Assembly: GCF_963675985.1 (NCBI RefSeq)
Contig: NZ_OY780958.1
Coordinates: forward strand, 1,116,001 to 1,180,000
Length of the DNA stretch: 64,000 bases
DNA from: an uncultured Roseibium sp.
Lineage (GTDB): Bacteria; Pseudomonadota; Alphaproteobacteria; Rhizobiales; Stappiaceae
Reading direction: 5' to 3'
The notes below the pieces were generated by a model. That model had not been told where the DNA came from. It saw nothing but the letters and a program-made list of their open reading frames with translations, and searched no databases. The translations under genes were made by a program, and so were the position numbers. Of this stretch, positions 41,082 to 50,426 are shown in pieces. The first letter of the stretch is position 1. Every line of letters begins with the position of its first letter.

Positions 41082-42529
41082 TCGCCCTTCCGTTCCAGCC
41101 CGAGGTTGCCGTTCTCGTCATTCCGATCGTCGCCGCCGCGGTCCTGGCCGCGCTGCCGGGCTACCGCATCGCTGCACGGCTCAACGTGCTTGCCAGCCTG
41201 CTGACGTTGCTCGCGGCACTGGCGCTGTTCGTGACCGAGCGGCCGGAAGCCGGTTCCTATCTGTTTGTCGACGATCTCAACATCGTCTTCATCGTGCTGA
41301 ACACCTTCGTCGGTTTTACCGCCAGCCTGTTCAGCGCCAGCTACATTGCCCATGAACTGGAGACCGGGCGGCTGACGCCGGCCAACCTGCGCTTCTACCA
41401 CGCCATGTACCAGATCATGATGTTCGGCATGAACCTGGCGTTCGTGGCCAACAACATCGGCCTGATGTGGGTCGCGGTGGAACTGGCCACGCTGACCACC
41501 GTGATGATGGTCGGTATCTACCGCACCCATGAGGCGCTGGAGGCGGCGTGGAAATACTTCCTGCTCGGCAGTGTCGGCATTGCCTTCGCCCTGTTCGGCA
41601 CGATCCTCGTCTATCTGGCGGCGCGTCCCTTCATCGGCGAGGGCGAAAACGCCATGGTCTGGACGCTGCTGGTGGAACAGGCCGCCGCCTTCGATCCGGC
41701 TCTGCTCAATCTCGCCTTCATCTTCCTGATGCTCGGCTATGGCACCAAGGTCGGTCTCGCGCCGCTCCATGCCTGGCTGCCCGACGCCCACGCCGAAGGC
41801 CCGACGCCGATCTCCGCGGTGCTGTCCGGCCTGCTGCTGAACGTGGCGCTTTATGCGGTGCTGCGGTTCAAGATCCTGCTGGCCGCCAATCCGGACGCGA
41901 TCGGTCCCGGGCCGCTGATGATGACCATGGGGCTGCTGTCGCTGATCTTCGCCGCCTTCATGCTCTACCGGCGCCGCGACATCAAACGCCTGTTCGCCTA
42001 TTCCTCTATCGAGCACATGGGCATCATCGTCTTTGCCTTCGGTCTCGGCGGACCGCTCGCCAATTTTGCCGGGCTGCTGCACATGGTGATGCACAGCCTG
42101 ACCAAGTCGGCGATCTTCTACGCGGTCGGCCATGTGGCCCAGATCAAGGGCACCCAGCGGATCTCCGAGATTCGCGGCTTGACCGAGAGCCATCCGGCGC
42201 TCGGCTGGGGGCTGCTGGTGGGCGTCGTCGCTATTGCCGGTCTGCCGCCGATGGGCATCTTCATGAGTGAGTTCCTGATCGTGAGTTCGACCTTCGCCGT
42301 CCAGCCGCTGCTCGCCATTCCGCTGGTCTTCGGGTTGCTGGTGGCCTTCGGTGCTCTGCTTCTGCGTGTCACCGGCATTGCCTTCGGCGAACCGACAGGC
42401 AGCACGGCACCCGCGCAGGCGTCCTATGTGCCGCTCTTTGCGCATCTGGCGCTGGTGCTGGCCGCCGGCCTCTATCTGCCGCCGGCGCTGGTAGGCTGGT
42501 TCCAGCACATTGCCGTTATACTCGGGTGA
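41078..42529 (+). CDS. hyfF: HyfF-like membrane subunit (second antiporter-like subunit)
   Basis: 483 residues, about 14 membrane segments. Antiporter-core motifs are NNIGLMWVAVELATLTTVMM with the conserved glutamate, YGTKVGLAPLHAWLPDAHAE and HMVMHSLTKSAIFYAVGHVA. Together with HyfB it would give the complex two pumping modules. HyfD, normally between HyfC and HyfE or nearby in E. coli, is not encoded here. A 16-base gap precedes hyfG. Confidence 0.92.
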   Translation: MIALPFQPEVAVLVIPIVAAAVLAALPGYRIAARLNVLASLLTLLAALALFVTERPEAGSYLFVDDLNIVFIVLNTFVGFTASLFSASYIAHELETGRLTPANLRFYHAMYQIMMFGMNLAFVANNIGLMWVAVELATLTTVMMVGIYRTHEALEAAWKYFLLGSVGIAFALFGTILVYLAARPFIGEGENAMVWTLLVEQAAAFDPALLNLAFIFLMLGYGTKVGLAPLHAWLPDAHAEGPTPISAVLSGLLLNVALYAVLRFKILLAANPDAIGPGPLMMTMGLLSLIFAAFMLYRRRDIKRLFAYSSIEHMGIIVFAFGLGGPLANFAGLLHMVMHSLTKSAIFYAVGHVAQIKGTQRISEIRGLTESHPALGWGLLVGVVAIAGLPPMGIFMSEFLIVSSTFAVQPLLAIPLVFGLLVAFGALLLRVTGIAFGEPTGSTAPAQASYVPLFAHLALVLAAGLYLPPALVGWFQHIAVILG

Positions 42530-42545
42530 GGGGGGAGGATAGCCG

Positions 42546-44063
42546 ATGATGACAGCCTTCTGGACCTCGATCCTCAAAGCCTCCGAGGCCGGCCCCGTTC
42601 GAGCCTGGCGGAGCTATCAGGTCGACGAAACCGAATGGACGCGGGTGGCTGAGGCGCTGGGCGGCGGAACGGCGGTTTTGCTCGGCCTTTGGGGCGACAC
42701 GGGTACGATCCGCATGGCGGTGCTCGATGAGGCGACGCATGAGATCGCCGTCCTCGCGCTTGCCTGTCCGACTGGCAGCTACCCCTCGGTCGGCCGGCAT
42801 CATGCCGCCGCACAGCGGCCGGAGCGGGCCACACGCGACTTGTTCGGCCTTATCCCGCGCGATTGCCCCGACGAACGACCCTGGCTCGACCATGGCCGCT
42901 GGGGCGTGCGCCAGCCGCTTGGTGCGCCCACGCCGGACGCGGGCGAGGGGGATACTTACGGCTTTCTGCCCGTTGAGGGGGACGGACTGCATCAGGTGCC
43001 GGTCGGCCCGGTTCATGCGGGCATCATCGAGCCGGGCCATTTCCGCTTTACCGGCAATGGCGAGGCGGTGGTTCGTCTCGAAGAACGGTTCGGCTATGTG
43101 CATAAGGGGATCGAGGGGCTGATGGCCGGCAAGAGCCTCGATCAGGCTGTCCGTCTTGCCGCCAGAACCTCCGGTGACAGCACGGTCGCCTACGGGTTGG
43201 CCTTCTCGCGCGCTGCCGAAGACGCGCTGGGGGTGGATGTGCCGCCTCGCGCGGTCTGGCTGCGCGCGCTTCTTGCGGAACTGGAGCGTCTCGCCAATCA
43301 TCTGGGCGACATTGGTGCGGTCTGCAACGATGCCGCCTTCGCGCTGATGCTGGCCCATTGCGGCGTGCTCCGGGAGCGGGTTCTGCGGGCTGCCGACACC
43401 GCCTTCGGCCATCGGCTGATGCGCGACCTGATCGTTCCGGGCGGCGTCGCCGCTGACCTGGACGACAACGGGATCGCTGCGATCCGGGCTGCGCTTGATG
43501 AAATCCGCCTGCGCTTTCCGCCGCTGGTCAACCTTTATGACAACACGGCATCCCTTCAGGACCGGACGGTTTCCACCGGACGGCTCGATCCCGCTCTTGC
43601 CAGGCGCTTCGGCGCCGGCGGGTTCGTGGGACGGGCTTCGGGACGGGGGTTTGACGCTCGAAAAGCACTGGGTTACGCGCCTTATGATCGGCTGTCCTTC
43701 GAAGTTCCGCTGCTGGATGCAGGCGATGTCGATGCCCGTGTCTGGATCCGCATCCGGGAGGTGGAGCAAAGCCTGTCTCTAATCGAGAAGATTCTGAATG
43801 AACTGCCACAAGGATCTGTTTTCACGGATCTAAAGGCGGTTTCAACCTCCTGCGAAGGACTTGCACTCGTGGAAGGCTTCAGGGGGGATATTCTGGTCTG
43901 GCTCAGGATCGGTGAGGACGGGTTGATCGAGCGCTGTCATATGCGCGATCCGTCCTGGTTTCAGTGGCCTTTGCTGGAAGCGGTGATCGAGGGCAATATC
44001 ATTGCCGACTTCCCGCTGTGCAACAAGTCGTTCAACTGTTCCTATTCCGGTCACGATCTGTAG
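42546..44063 (+). CDS. hyfG: HyfG-like large subunit without NiFe-binding cysteines
   Basis: 505 residues: an N-terminal NuoC-like domain (about 1-150) fused to a NuoD/hydrogenase-large-subunit domain (PVHAGIIEPGHFRFTGNGEA, RFGYVHKGIEGLMAGKSLDQ). The first metal-ligand motif of hydrogenases (R-x-C-G-x-C) reads R207-T-S-G-D-S212, and the C-terminal DPCxxC reads D468-P-S-W-F-Q. Neither Cys pair is available, so the subunit cannot bind Ni-Fe and the complex is not a hydrogenase. A different C-terminal CNKSFNCSYSGHDL is kept. This fits the 'energy-converting hydrogenase-related' (Ehr) group, whose electron donor and acceptor are unknown. Confidence 0.88.
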   Translation: MMTAFWTSILKASEAGPVRAWRSYQVDETEWTRVAEALGGGTAVLLGLWGDTGTIRMAVLDEATHEIAVLALACPTGSYPSVGRHHAAAQRPERATRDLFGLIPRDCPDERPWLDHGRWGVRQPLGAPTPDAGEGDTYGFLPVEGDGLHQVPVGPVHAGIIEPGHFRFTGNGEAVVRLEERFGYVHKGIEGLMAGKSLDQAVRLAARTSGDSTVAYGLAFSRAAEDALGVDVPPRAVWLRALLAELERLANHLGDIGAVCNDAAFALMLAHCGVLRERVLRAADTAFGHRLMRDLIVPGGVAADLDDNGIAAIRAALDEIRLRFPPLVNLYDNTASLQDRTVSTGRLDPALARRFGAGGFVGRASGRGFDARKALGYAPYDRLSFEVPLLDAGDVDARVWIRIREVEQSLSLIEKILNELPQGSVFTDLKAVSTSCEGLALVEGFRGDILVWLRIGEDGLIERCHMRDPSWFQWPLLEAVIEGNIIADFPLCNKSFNCSYSGHDL

Positions 44064-44080
44064 AGGCTTTAAGGTTCACC

Positions 44081-44605
44081 ATGCGCAAGCTCCTGCTCGA
44101 AAGCCTGATCAAGCCGACCCTGACCGAGGCGCCGCCGACGGTGGACGAGGCGGCGATGATCGAACTGGCCGAAACGCTCGGGAAGCAGGCGCGGCAGAGC
44201 CTCGGGCGCAGCCTGTCGATCCGGGAAGTCGATGCCGGGTCCTGCAACGGTTGCGAGCTGGAAATCCACGCACTCAACAACGCCTTTTACGATATCGACC
44301 GGTTCGGTCTTCGCTTCGTTGCCTCGCCCCGGCATGCGGATGTTCTGATGGTGACAGGGCCGGTGACGAAGAATATGCGCGAAGCGCTGAAGCGGACCTA
44401 TGACGCCACGCCGGCGCCCAAATGGGTCGTCGCCGTTGGCGACTGCGCGCTGGACGGCGGTTGCTTTGCCGGCAGCTATGCCGTGGTCGGCGGCGTCTCT
44501 GAGGTCATTCCTGTCGACCTGCATATTCCGGGCTGCCCGCCGCGGCCTGTGAAGATCCTGTCCGGCATGCTGGCTCTGCTGCAGGGCGGGAAAATGGCGC
44601 CCTGA
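44081..44605 (+). CDS. hyfI: HyfI-like small subunit with NuoB-type Fe-S ligands
   Basis: 174 residues. Cysteines of a proximal 4Fe-4S cluster are present: SCNGCE (Cys55, Cys58), GDCALDGGC (Cys122, Cys128) and IPGCPPRP (Cys152). The cluster is therefore kept although the partner large subunit has lost its metal ligands. ATG 44081 with AAGG upstream. It is the last gene of the operon. No polyferredoxin (HyfA/HyfH) or flavoprotein subunit is encoded, so the electron input partner must come from elsewhere. Confidence 0.9.
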   Translation: MRKLLLESLIKPTLTEAPPTVDEAAMIELAETLGKQARQSLGRSLSIREVDAGSCNGCELEIHALNNAFYDIDRFGLRFVASPRHADVLMVTGPVTKNMREALKRTYDATPAPKWVVAVGDCALDGGCFAGSYAVVGGVSEVIPVDLHIPGCPPRPVKILSGMLALLQGGKMAP

Positions 44606-45077
44606 CGGGCAATGCATCTCCACAAATCAACGCCGTCAACCCGGACAAAGCGCAGCGAAGATCCGGGATCCACTCGCTTGTCCACACGGCAAAGAAGGGG
44701 AAATGGTTCCTCCTTTGCCGCAAGTTCAGCAAGCCAATGCCATAGCTCTGGAAATGAGTAGGCCCCGGCTCAGGGCCGGGGTGACGGTGTTGGTATGGAG
44801 CTGCGTCTTGCCACGGAAGCTGCGCATGCATGAACTTCCAGTTTGGGCGGGAGCAAGAGCAAAGGCGCACACGGAATTCTGATTATACGTATCTCGTTGA
44901 TGTTTCTACACGAAGCCCTTGCAGGAATGCGCGAAGCATTGGCACTATGCAACTGCCGTCCTGGAGGAACCACAGGCTCTCAAAAGAGCTTGGGGGCGGC
45001 GCGAATGAGGAGGAACAGCCGCTGGAGGACGCACAGGTGTCATGACCGGGTGCGGGCGGCAGGGAGTGAGACAGAAC
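44606..45077. other. Gene-free 472-base region with REP-like hairpins
   Basis: No convincing coding frame. A REP-type hairpin CCCCGGC-TCAGG-GCCGGGG is at 44763-44781, followed by GTGAC, and a related GATCCGGGATCC segment lies near 44661. These are common intergenic repeats and probably mark the end of the hyf-like operon. The last 150 bases should contain the acyl-CoA synthetase promoter, but I could not place it. Confidence 0.6.
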
Positions 45078-46712
45078 ATGCATGGCATGATGATGAACCG
45101 TCCGCTCAGGATCGCCGATATCCTGACCTTCGCGGAGGACGTGCACGGCAGTGCGGAGATCGTTTCGGCCACGGTCGAGGGGGGCATTCATCGCTACACC
45201 TACAAGGACGCGGCCCTGAGATCCCGCAAGCTGGCGCAGGCCCTGTTGCGTCTCGGCGTGAAGCCGGCCGACCGCATCGCGACCCTGGGCTGGAACGGCT
45301 ACCGCCATTTCGAGCTTTATTATGCGATTTCAGGCATCGGTGCCGTCTGCCACACGATCAATCCGAGACTTTCGGTGGAGCAGATGAGCTATATCGTCGC
45401 CCACGCAGAGGACCGGATTCTCTGCCTGGATCTGACCTTCGTGCCGCTGGTGGAGGCGATCCTGGATCATCTGCCGAAGGATCTTCGCTTCATCATCATG
45501 ACCGACCGGGCGCATATGCCCGAGACGAAGCTGCCCGGCGCGCTCTGCTACGAGGACCTGGTTGAGCCGGAAACCGGTGATTACGAGTGGCCGGAGTTTC
45601 CCGAGGAGACGGCGTCGAGCCTCTGCTACACTTCAGGAACGACCGGTCATCCCAAGGGGGCGCTCTATACCCACCGCTCCACCGTGATGCATGCCCTGAT
45701 GGCTGCTGTTTCGTTCCGTGAATGCCTGCGCCCGGGCCGGCGGATCCTGCCGGTGGTGCCTCTGTTTCACGTCAACGCCTGGGGGCTGCCCTATGCGGCG
45801 CCGCTCACCGGGGCGTCGATCGTGTTCCCCGGTCCCAATCTGGACGGAGCGAGCCTTTTTAAACTGATGGACGAGCAGCAGGTGTTTTCCGCCTGGGGGG
45901 TGCCGACCGTCTGGCTCGGCCTTCTCGCCGAGATCCGCAAGCACGGCCGTATTCCCGAAGGTTTCGGCGAGGTGATCATCGGGGGATCGGCCGCGCCGCG
46001 CAGCATGATCGAGGCATTCGAGGATCTGAACGTCTCCGTCTGTCATGCCTGGGGCATGACTGAAATGAGCCCGATCGGGACGCAAGGGTCTTTGGCTCCG
46101 CCGCTGACCGATCTGCCGAAGGAAAAGCAGATCGACCTGAAGTCGACACAAGGCCGACGCACCTTTGGCGTGGACCTGAAGATCGTCGATGCGAACGGCA
46201 AGTGCCAGCCCCATGACGGGGTTGCGACCGGTGAGCTCTTCGTTCGCGGTAACACGGTCGTCTCCGGCTATTTCAACAATCAGGAGGCTTCGGAGACCGC
46301 CTTCGATGCGGAGGGCTGGTTCCGAACCGGCGATGTCGCTTCCATCAGTCCGGACGGGTTCCTGACCATTACCGATCGGGCCAAGGACCTGATCAAGTCG
46401 GGCGGGGAGTGGATCAGTTCCATCGATCTGGAAAACATGGCCATCGCCCATCCGGACGTGGCCAATTGTGCGGTGATCGCCGTGCCTCATCCTAAGTGGG
46501 ACGAGCGGCCGTTGCTGATCGTGGTCCCCGCGGAAGGAGCGACGCCCGACAAGGAGGAGATCCTGGCCCATCTGGCCAAGGGGCTTGCCAAATGGCAGGT
46601 TCCTGACGACGTTATCTTTGTCGATACGCTGCCGCTGACCGCGACCGGAAAGGTCTCGAAACTGACGCTAAGGCAGATTTATACCGACCATTCATTGCCT
46701 GAGGCAGGTTGA
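45078..46712 (+). CDS. AMP-forming acyl-CoA synthetase
   Basis: 544 residues from ATG 45078, which has AGGGAG upstream; a longer GTG/TTG-type extension is less likely. ANL superfamily motifs: P-loop CYTSGTTGHPKGALYTHRST, LPVVPLFHVNAWGLPYAAPL, CHAWGMTEMSPIGTQGS, and the C-terminal GWFRTGDVASI and TGKVSK with the catalytic lysine. The composition is typical of medium/long-chain fatty-acyl-CoA ligases of FadD-like type. It activates a carboxylate via an acyl-adenylate. A strong hairpin separates it from the second synthetase. Confidence 0.92.
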   Translation: MHGMMMNRPLRIADILTFAEDVHGSAEIVSATVEGGIHRYTYKDAALRSRKLAQALLRLGVKPADRIATLGWNGYRHFELYYAISGIGAVCHTINPRLSVEQMSYIVAHAEDRILCLDLTFVPLVEAILDHLPKDLRFIIMTDRAHMPETKLPGALCYEDLVEPETGDYEWPEFPEETASSLCYTSGTTGHPKGALYTHRSTVMHALMAAVSFRECLRPGRRILPVVPLFHVNAWGLPYAAPLTGASIVFPGPNLDGASLFKLMDEQQVFSAWGVPTVWLGLLAEIRKHGRIPEGFGEVIIGGSAAPRSMIEAFEDLNVSVCHAWGMTEMSPIGTQGSLAPPLTDLPKEKQIDLKSTQGRRTFGVDLKIVDANGKCQPHDGVATGELFVRGNTVVSGYFNNQEASETAFDAEGWFRTGDVASISPDGFLTITDRAKDLIKSGGEWISSIDLENMAIAHPDVANCAVIAVPHPKWDERPLLIVVPAEGATPDKEEILAHLAKGLAKWQVPDDVIFVDTLPLTATGKVSKLTLRQIYTDHSLPEAG

Positions 46713-46749
46713 TCCAAGCGGCTCGGCTTCCTACCCTGTAGGGGTGCTT

Positions 46750-46771
46750 CGACCGGCCTTCGGGCCGGTCG
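46750..46771 (+). terminator. Nine-base-pair UUCG hairpin between two acyl-CoA synthetase genes
   Basis: CGACCGGCC (46750-46758), TTCG tetraloop, GGCCGGTCG (46763-46771), followed by TTTGCC. A very stable hairpin 37 bases after the first synthetase stop. The U-tract is short, so it may terminate, attenuate or simply protect mRNA ends. Confidence 0.7.
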
Positions 46772-46821
46772 TTTGCCGACATGCTCGCCCAAATCATTTT
46801 GTTCCAGACAGGAGTTTTCTC

Positions 46822-48441
46822 ATGCGTTTACCGTCCACAGTCGAGCCGAATGCGGCCAATGGCGTGCCGCTGTCGCCGCTGTCACTGCTGGACCGGTCGA
46901 TCATCGTCTATGCGGACAAGCTCGCCGTGGCTCATGGCGAGCGCCGCTGGACCTATCGGGAATTCGGCGATCTGGTCCGGCGCATGGCGGGCGCCCTGGA
47001 AGAGCGCGGCATTGGGCCGGGCGATACGGTGTCGATCGTGTCCGCCAACCGTCCGGAAATGCTCGCCGCCCATTTTGCCGTACCTATGCTCGGAGCCGTG
47101 CTCAACACGATCAACACCCGCCTCGATGTGGAGACGGTGCGCTATATTCTCGATCACTGCAGCGCGCAGGCGGTCATCGCCGACGAGGCCTGCGTCGACC
47201 TTGTCGCGGAAGCCTGTGGAGATGTTCCGCTCTATTGCCTGCGTCCGGTAGGCGAGGAGGGGCCGGGTGAGGCTCTCGATCTGCTGGACGGGAAGGGTAA
47301 GGTCGCCGACTGGCCGTTCATGGAGCGGGTGAAAAGCGAGTGGCAGCCGATTGCCATCAACTACACGTCAGGCACGACAGGCTCGCCGAAAGGCGTGATC
47401 TATCACCACCGCGGCGCCTACATTAACGCGCTCAACAACACCCTGGCGCTCAACTTCAATCGCTCGGTGACCTATCTATGGACCCTGCCGATGTTCCACT
47501 GTAACGGCTGGTCCCACACTTGGGCCGTGACGGCGGCGGGCGGAACCCATGTCTGCCTGGAAGGGGTTGACCCGGCCGAAATCGTGTCGGCCCTCAAAGA
47601 GTTCAAGGTCACCAACATGGCCTGTGCCCCGGTCGTGCTCTACATGATGCTGGAACGGCTTGAGAAGCAGGGCGACTTCCGCCCGGACCATCCGGTGCAT
47701 GTCGCCACCGGCGGGGCGGCGCCGACATCGGCGTTGATCGAGCGCATGGATGCGTTCGGCTTCAGTCTCGTTCATCTCTACGGATTGACGGAAAGCTACG
47801 GTCCGGCGACCGGCATGCTGCCCGATCCGGTAATCGAGCAGGAATCGGCCGCGGTTCGGGCGGCCTTTTCCGCGCGTCAGGGACATGGCTTGCCGTCAGG
47901 AATCCGTGTCGAGGTCAAACGCTCCGACGGGACACCGGTCACCCACGACGGAATTGATATGGGCGAGATCATGCTGGCCGGACCGTCGATCATGGGCGGC
48001 TATCACACCGATCCGCTGGCGACCTCGATTGCCTTCGAGGGCGGCATGTTCCACACGGGCGATCTGGCCGTCGTTCATCCGGACGGGGCCATGGAGATCC
48101 GAGACCGGGCCAAGGATATCATCATCACCGGTGGTGAGAACGTCTCCAGCCTGGAGGTGGAAAGCGTTCTGCACCGGCATCCGCGTGTGCTGTTGGCGGC
48201 CGTCGTCGCCGCTCCTCATCCGAAATGGGGCGAGACCCCTTGGGCGTTCATACAGTTGAACGACGCGGAGGGGGACGATCCCACCGAAGAGGACATTATC
48301 GCCTTCTGCCGGGACCATCTGGCCGGGTTCAAGCTGCCGCGCCGGATCATTTTCATGGACCTGCCGCGAACGGCCACCGGCAAGGTACAGAAGTTCTCCC
48401 TGCGCCAGCAGGCTCTGGAGATGCAGAAAGAGGACGCTTGA
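46822..48441 (+). CDS. AMP-forming acyl-CoA synthetase (DmdB-like group possible)
   Basis: 539 residues; ATG 46822 with AGGAG upstream. ANL motifs: NYTSGTTGSPKGVIYHHRGA, LPMFHCNGWSHTWAVTAAGG, HLYGLTESYGPATG, FHTGDLAVVHPDG and TGKVQKFSLR. The FHCNGW variant is frequent in the acyl-CoA/methylmercaptopropionate-CoA ligase (DmdB-like) branch, but substrate cannot be decided by eye. About 30-35% similar to the preceding synthetase, so they are not a recent duplication. Confidence 0.92.
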   Translation: MRLPSTVEPNAANGVPLSPLSLLDRSIIVYADKLAVAHGERRWTYREFGDLVRRMAGALEERGIGPGDTVSIVSANRPEMLAAHFAVPMLGAVLNTINTRLDVETVRYILDHCSAQAVIADEACVDLVAEACGDVPLYCLRPVGEEGPGEALDLLDGKGKVADWPFMERVKSEWQPIAINYTSGTTGSPKGVIYHHRGAYINALNNTLALNFNRSVTYLWTLPMFHCNGWSHTWAVTAAGGTHVCLEGVDPAEIVSALKEFKVTNMACAPVVLYMMLERLEKQGDFRPDHPVHVATGGAAPTSALIERMDAFGFSLVHLYGLTESYGPATGMLPDPVIEQESAAVRAAFSARQGHGLPSGIRVEVKRSDGTPVTHDGIDMGEIMLAGPSIMGGYHTDPLATSIAFEGGMFHTGDLAVVHPDGAMEIRDRAKDIIITGGENVSSLEVESVLHRHPRVLLAAVVAAPHPKWGETPWAFIQLNDAEGDDPTEEDIIAFCRDHLAGFKLPRRIIFMDLPRTATGKVQKFSLRQQALEMQKEDA

Positions 48442-48562
48442 CGCCCTGGTTGGGCAAGGTCCGGGATTGTCCTTATGCGGCCGATTGTCTGCCCCGATTG
48501 ACCGGGCGGCCTCCAGAGCCGACTTTCACGTTAATGAAAGTAGGGAGGAGGATAGTCCGAAA

Positions 48563-49486
48563 ATGAAGGTATCCACGTTGTTTCGTGCCGCCGTCAGCGC
48601 GGTGTTTCTTGTTGTGTCGGGTCCGGCTCTGGCCGGGCTGAAGACGGTCAAGGTGACCGACACGGTCTATGCACTGGTCGGCGACAAGGGCCAGCGCTCG
48701 CCGGAGAACTTCGCCAATAATGCCACCTTCGGCGTGATCGTGACAGAGGACGGGGTCGTGCTTGTAGATGCTGGCGGCAGCTACAAGGGCGCGGAGGAGA
48801 TCGAGGCGGCGATCGAGGCCATCACCGATCAGTCGGTGAAGGTGGTGATCAACACCGGCGGCCAGGATCACCGCTGGCTCGGCAACAGCTACTGGGCAGC
48901 GCAAGGCGCGCGCCTGATCGCCTCAGAAGCAGCTGTTGAGGACCAGAAGGCGCGCGCCTCCATGGAGCAGACCATGCTATCGCAACTGATCGGCGACAGC
49001 CTGAAAGGCACCGATCCGGTCTACGCGTTGGAGACGTTCGCTGAAGATCTGACCCTCTTTGTCGGCGGCCGGGAGATCCGGGTCGTTCATGCAGGGCCTG
49101 CGCATACGCCCGGCGACAGCTTTGTCTGGCTGCCGGACGATGAGGTCGTCTTTACCGGCGATATCGTCTTCGCCGAGCGCCTGCTTGGCGTGCTGGAGAT
49201 GTCGAATTCGGCCGGCTGGATGGCCTCTTTCGAAGCCATCGAAGCGCTGAATCCGGAACATGTGGTGCCCGGTCACGGCGATCCGACCACGCTGGCGAAA
49301 GCCAAGGCCGATACCTACGACTATCTCGCCAATCTGCGCGAGAAGATCCGCGCCTATATCGACGATGGCGGTGACATTATCGGTTCGGTCGATGTCGACC
49401 AGTCCGCCTTTTCGCACCTGGAGAATTTCGACACGCTCGCCAAGCGCAACGCCCAGCAGGTGTTTACCGAAATGGAATGGGAGTAA
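48563..49486 (+). CDS. Periplasmic MBL-fold protein with incomplete metal site
   Basis: 307 residues. ATG 48563 has GGAGGAGG upstream. The signal peptide is MKVSTLFRAAVSAVFLVVSG with cleavage near ALA. A metallo-beta-lactamase fold follows: GVVLVDAGGSYKGAEEI, VHAGPAHTPGDSFVWL, FTGDIVFAERL and VVPGHGDPTTLAKAKAD. The first zinc motif HxHxDH reads T98-G-G-Q-D-H103, so two histidines of the first metal site are missing while the second-site residues (Asp102, His103) and later His and Asp remain. Probably binds one metal or has altered chemistry. It follows the acyl-CoA synthetases by about 120 bases and converges with the DMT gene. Confidence 0.82.
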   Translation: MKVSTLFRAAVSAVFLVVSGPALAGLKTVKVTDTVYALVGDKGQRSPENFANNATFGVIVTEDGVVLVDAGGSYKGAEEIEAAIEAITDQSVKVVINTGGQDHRWLGNSYWAAQGARLIASEAAVEDQKARASMEQTMLSQLIGDSLKGTDPVYALETFAEDLTLFVGGREIRVVHAGPAHTPGDSFVWLPDDEVVFTGDIVFAERLLGVLEMSNSAGWMASFEAIEALNPEHVVPGHGDPTTLAKAKADTYDYLANLREKIRAYIDDGGDIIGSVDVDQSAFSHLENFDTLAKRNAQQVFTEMEWE

Positions 49487-49490
49487 GCGT

Positions 49491-50426
49491 CTAACCCGCA
49501 AATCTAGTCTTGAGGCGGCGCAGGAGATCAATCGGCGCCGTCGCCAGGATCAGACCGCCCATGACGAGAACGAAGCCTGCGAAATGATAGGGCTTGAGGT
49601 CTTCGCCCAGAAAGACCACGGCCATCAGCACGCCATAGGGCGGCAGCAGATACATGAACAGGCCGGTTACCGAGGGGCCGACGCTCTTGATGCCGTACTG
49701 GAACAGCGAGAAGGCGGCCAGTGAGGCAAACAGGACGATGCCTGCGATCGAGCGCCAGGCCTCGAAGCTTGTCGGAAAGGTTTCTCGGGCGGCGACTTCC
49801 CAGACCATGAAGGGAAACAGCGTGAGGGCGCCGGCACCCGCGACGACGGTAAACAGCGTCAGCGTGGGCACTTCCGCAAAGACGCTGCGCTTCAGAAGCA
49901 CCGAATAGCCGGCCCAGCTCAGGGCGCAGAAGCCGATGATCAGGTCGCCGACGTTGAAGGACAGCCCCAGAAGGACCGCCAGGCTGCCTTTGACGATGAT
50001 CAGCACCACACCGGCCATGGCAAAGCACACGCCGATGCTCTCCCTGAGCCCCATGCGCCGGCCGCGGAAGATCCATTCCATCAGCAGGATCAGGATCGGC
50101 GACGAGGTGTAAATCAGCGTCGCGTTGGTCGCCGTGGTGAAATGCAGGGCGTAATAGACCAGCGCGCCGCAGATCCACATGCCGAGCAACCCGAGCAGGG
50201 TGATGGTCTTCCACTGGGCCTTGAGCAGCTTCGCATGGCGCAGGATGTCGACACCGGTAAAGGGCAGGAGCAGGAGGAAGGCGAAGATCCAGCGCAGGAA
50301 GGCCAGCGTCCAGGGTTCCACGGCGGAGGTCGCCGCCCGGCCGAAAATCAGGTTGGACGTAAAGAACAGCGGCATGAAAAGCAGGGCGACATAGGGCTTC
50401 CAGTCGGCGGTGGTCTTGCCGTTCAT
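49491..50426 (-). CDS. DMT-superfamily (EamA) transporter
   Basis: 311 residues with ten predicted membrane helices and two EamA repeats. The first is around LIFGRAATSAVEPWTLAFLR and the second around LIIGFCALSWAGYSVLLKRS. A C-terminal VGPSVTGLFMYLLPPYGVLM is typical. Likely an inner-membrane exporter of small metabolites such as amino acids. It ends four bases from the convergent MBL gene and appears monocistronic. The substrate is unknown. Confidence 0.9.
   Translation of the reverse strand: MNGKTTADWKPYVALLFMPLFFTSNLIFGRAATSAVEPWTLAFLRWIFAFLLLLPFTGVDILRHAKLLKAQWKTITLLGLLGMWICGALVYYALHFTTATNATLIYTSSPILILLMEWIFRGRRMGLRESIGVCFAMAGVVLIIVKGSLAVLLGLSFNVGDLIIGFCALSWAGYSVLLKRSVFAEVPTLTLFTVVAGAGALTLFPFMVWEVAARETFPTSFEAWRSIAGIVLFASLAAFSLFQYGIKSVGPSVTGLFMYLLPPYGVLMAVVFLGEDLKPYHFAGFVLVMGGLILATAPIDLLRRLKTRFAG

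Noticed and set aside
40874..42577. A 567-codon minus-strand frame opposite hyfF
   Set aside because: Same reason: Gln/His/Glu-rich antisense of a polytopic membrane protein.
42546..44605. Functional energy-converting NiFe hydrogenase
   Set aside because: Both cysteine pairs needed for the NiFe centre are absent in the large subunit and no hyp maturation genes are nearby.
44830..45045. A small plus-strand frame before the acyl-CoA synthetase
   Set aside because: Poor codon bias, no ribosome binding site and located in a repeat-rich intergenic region.
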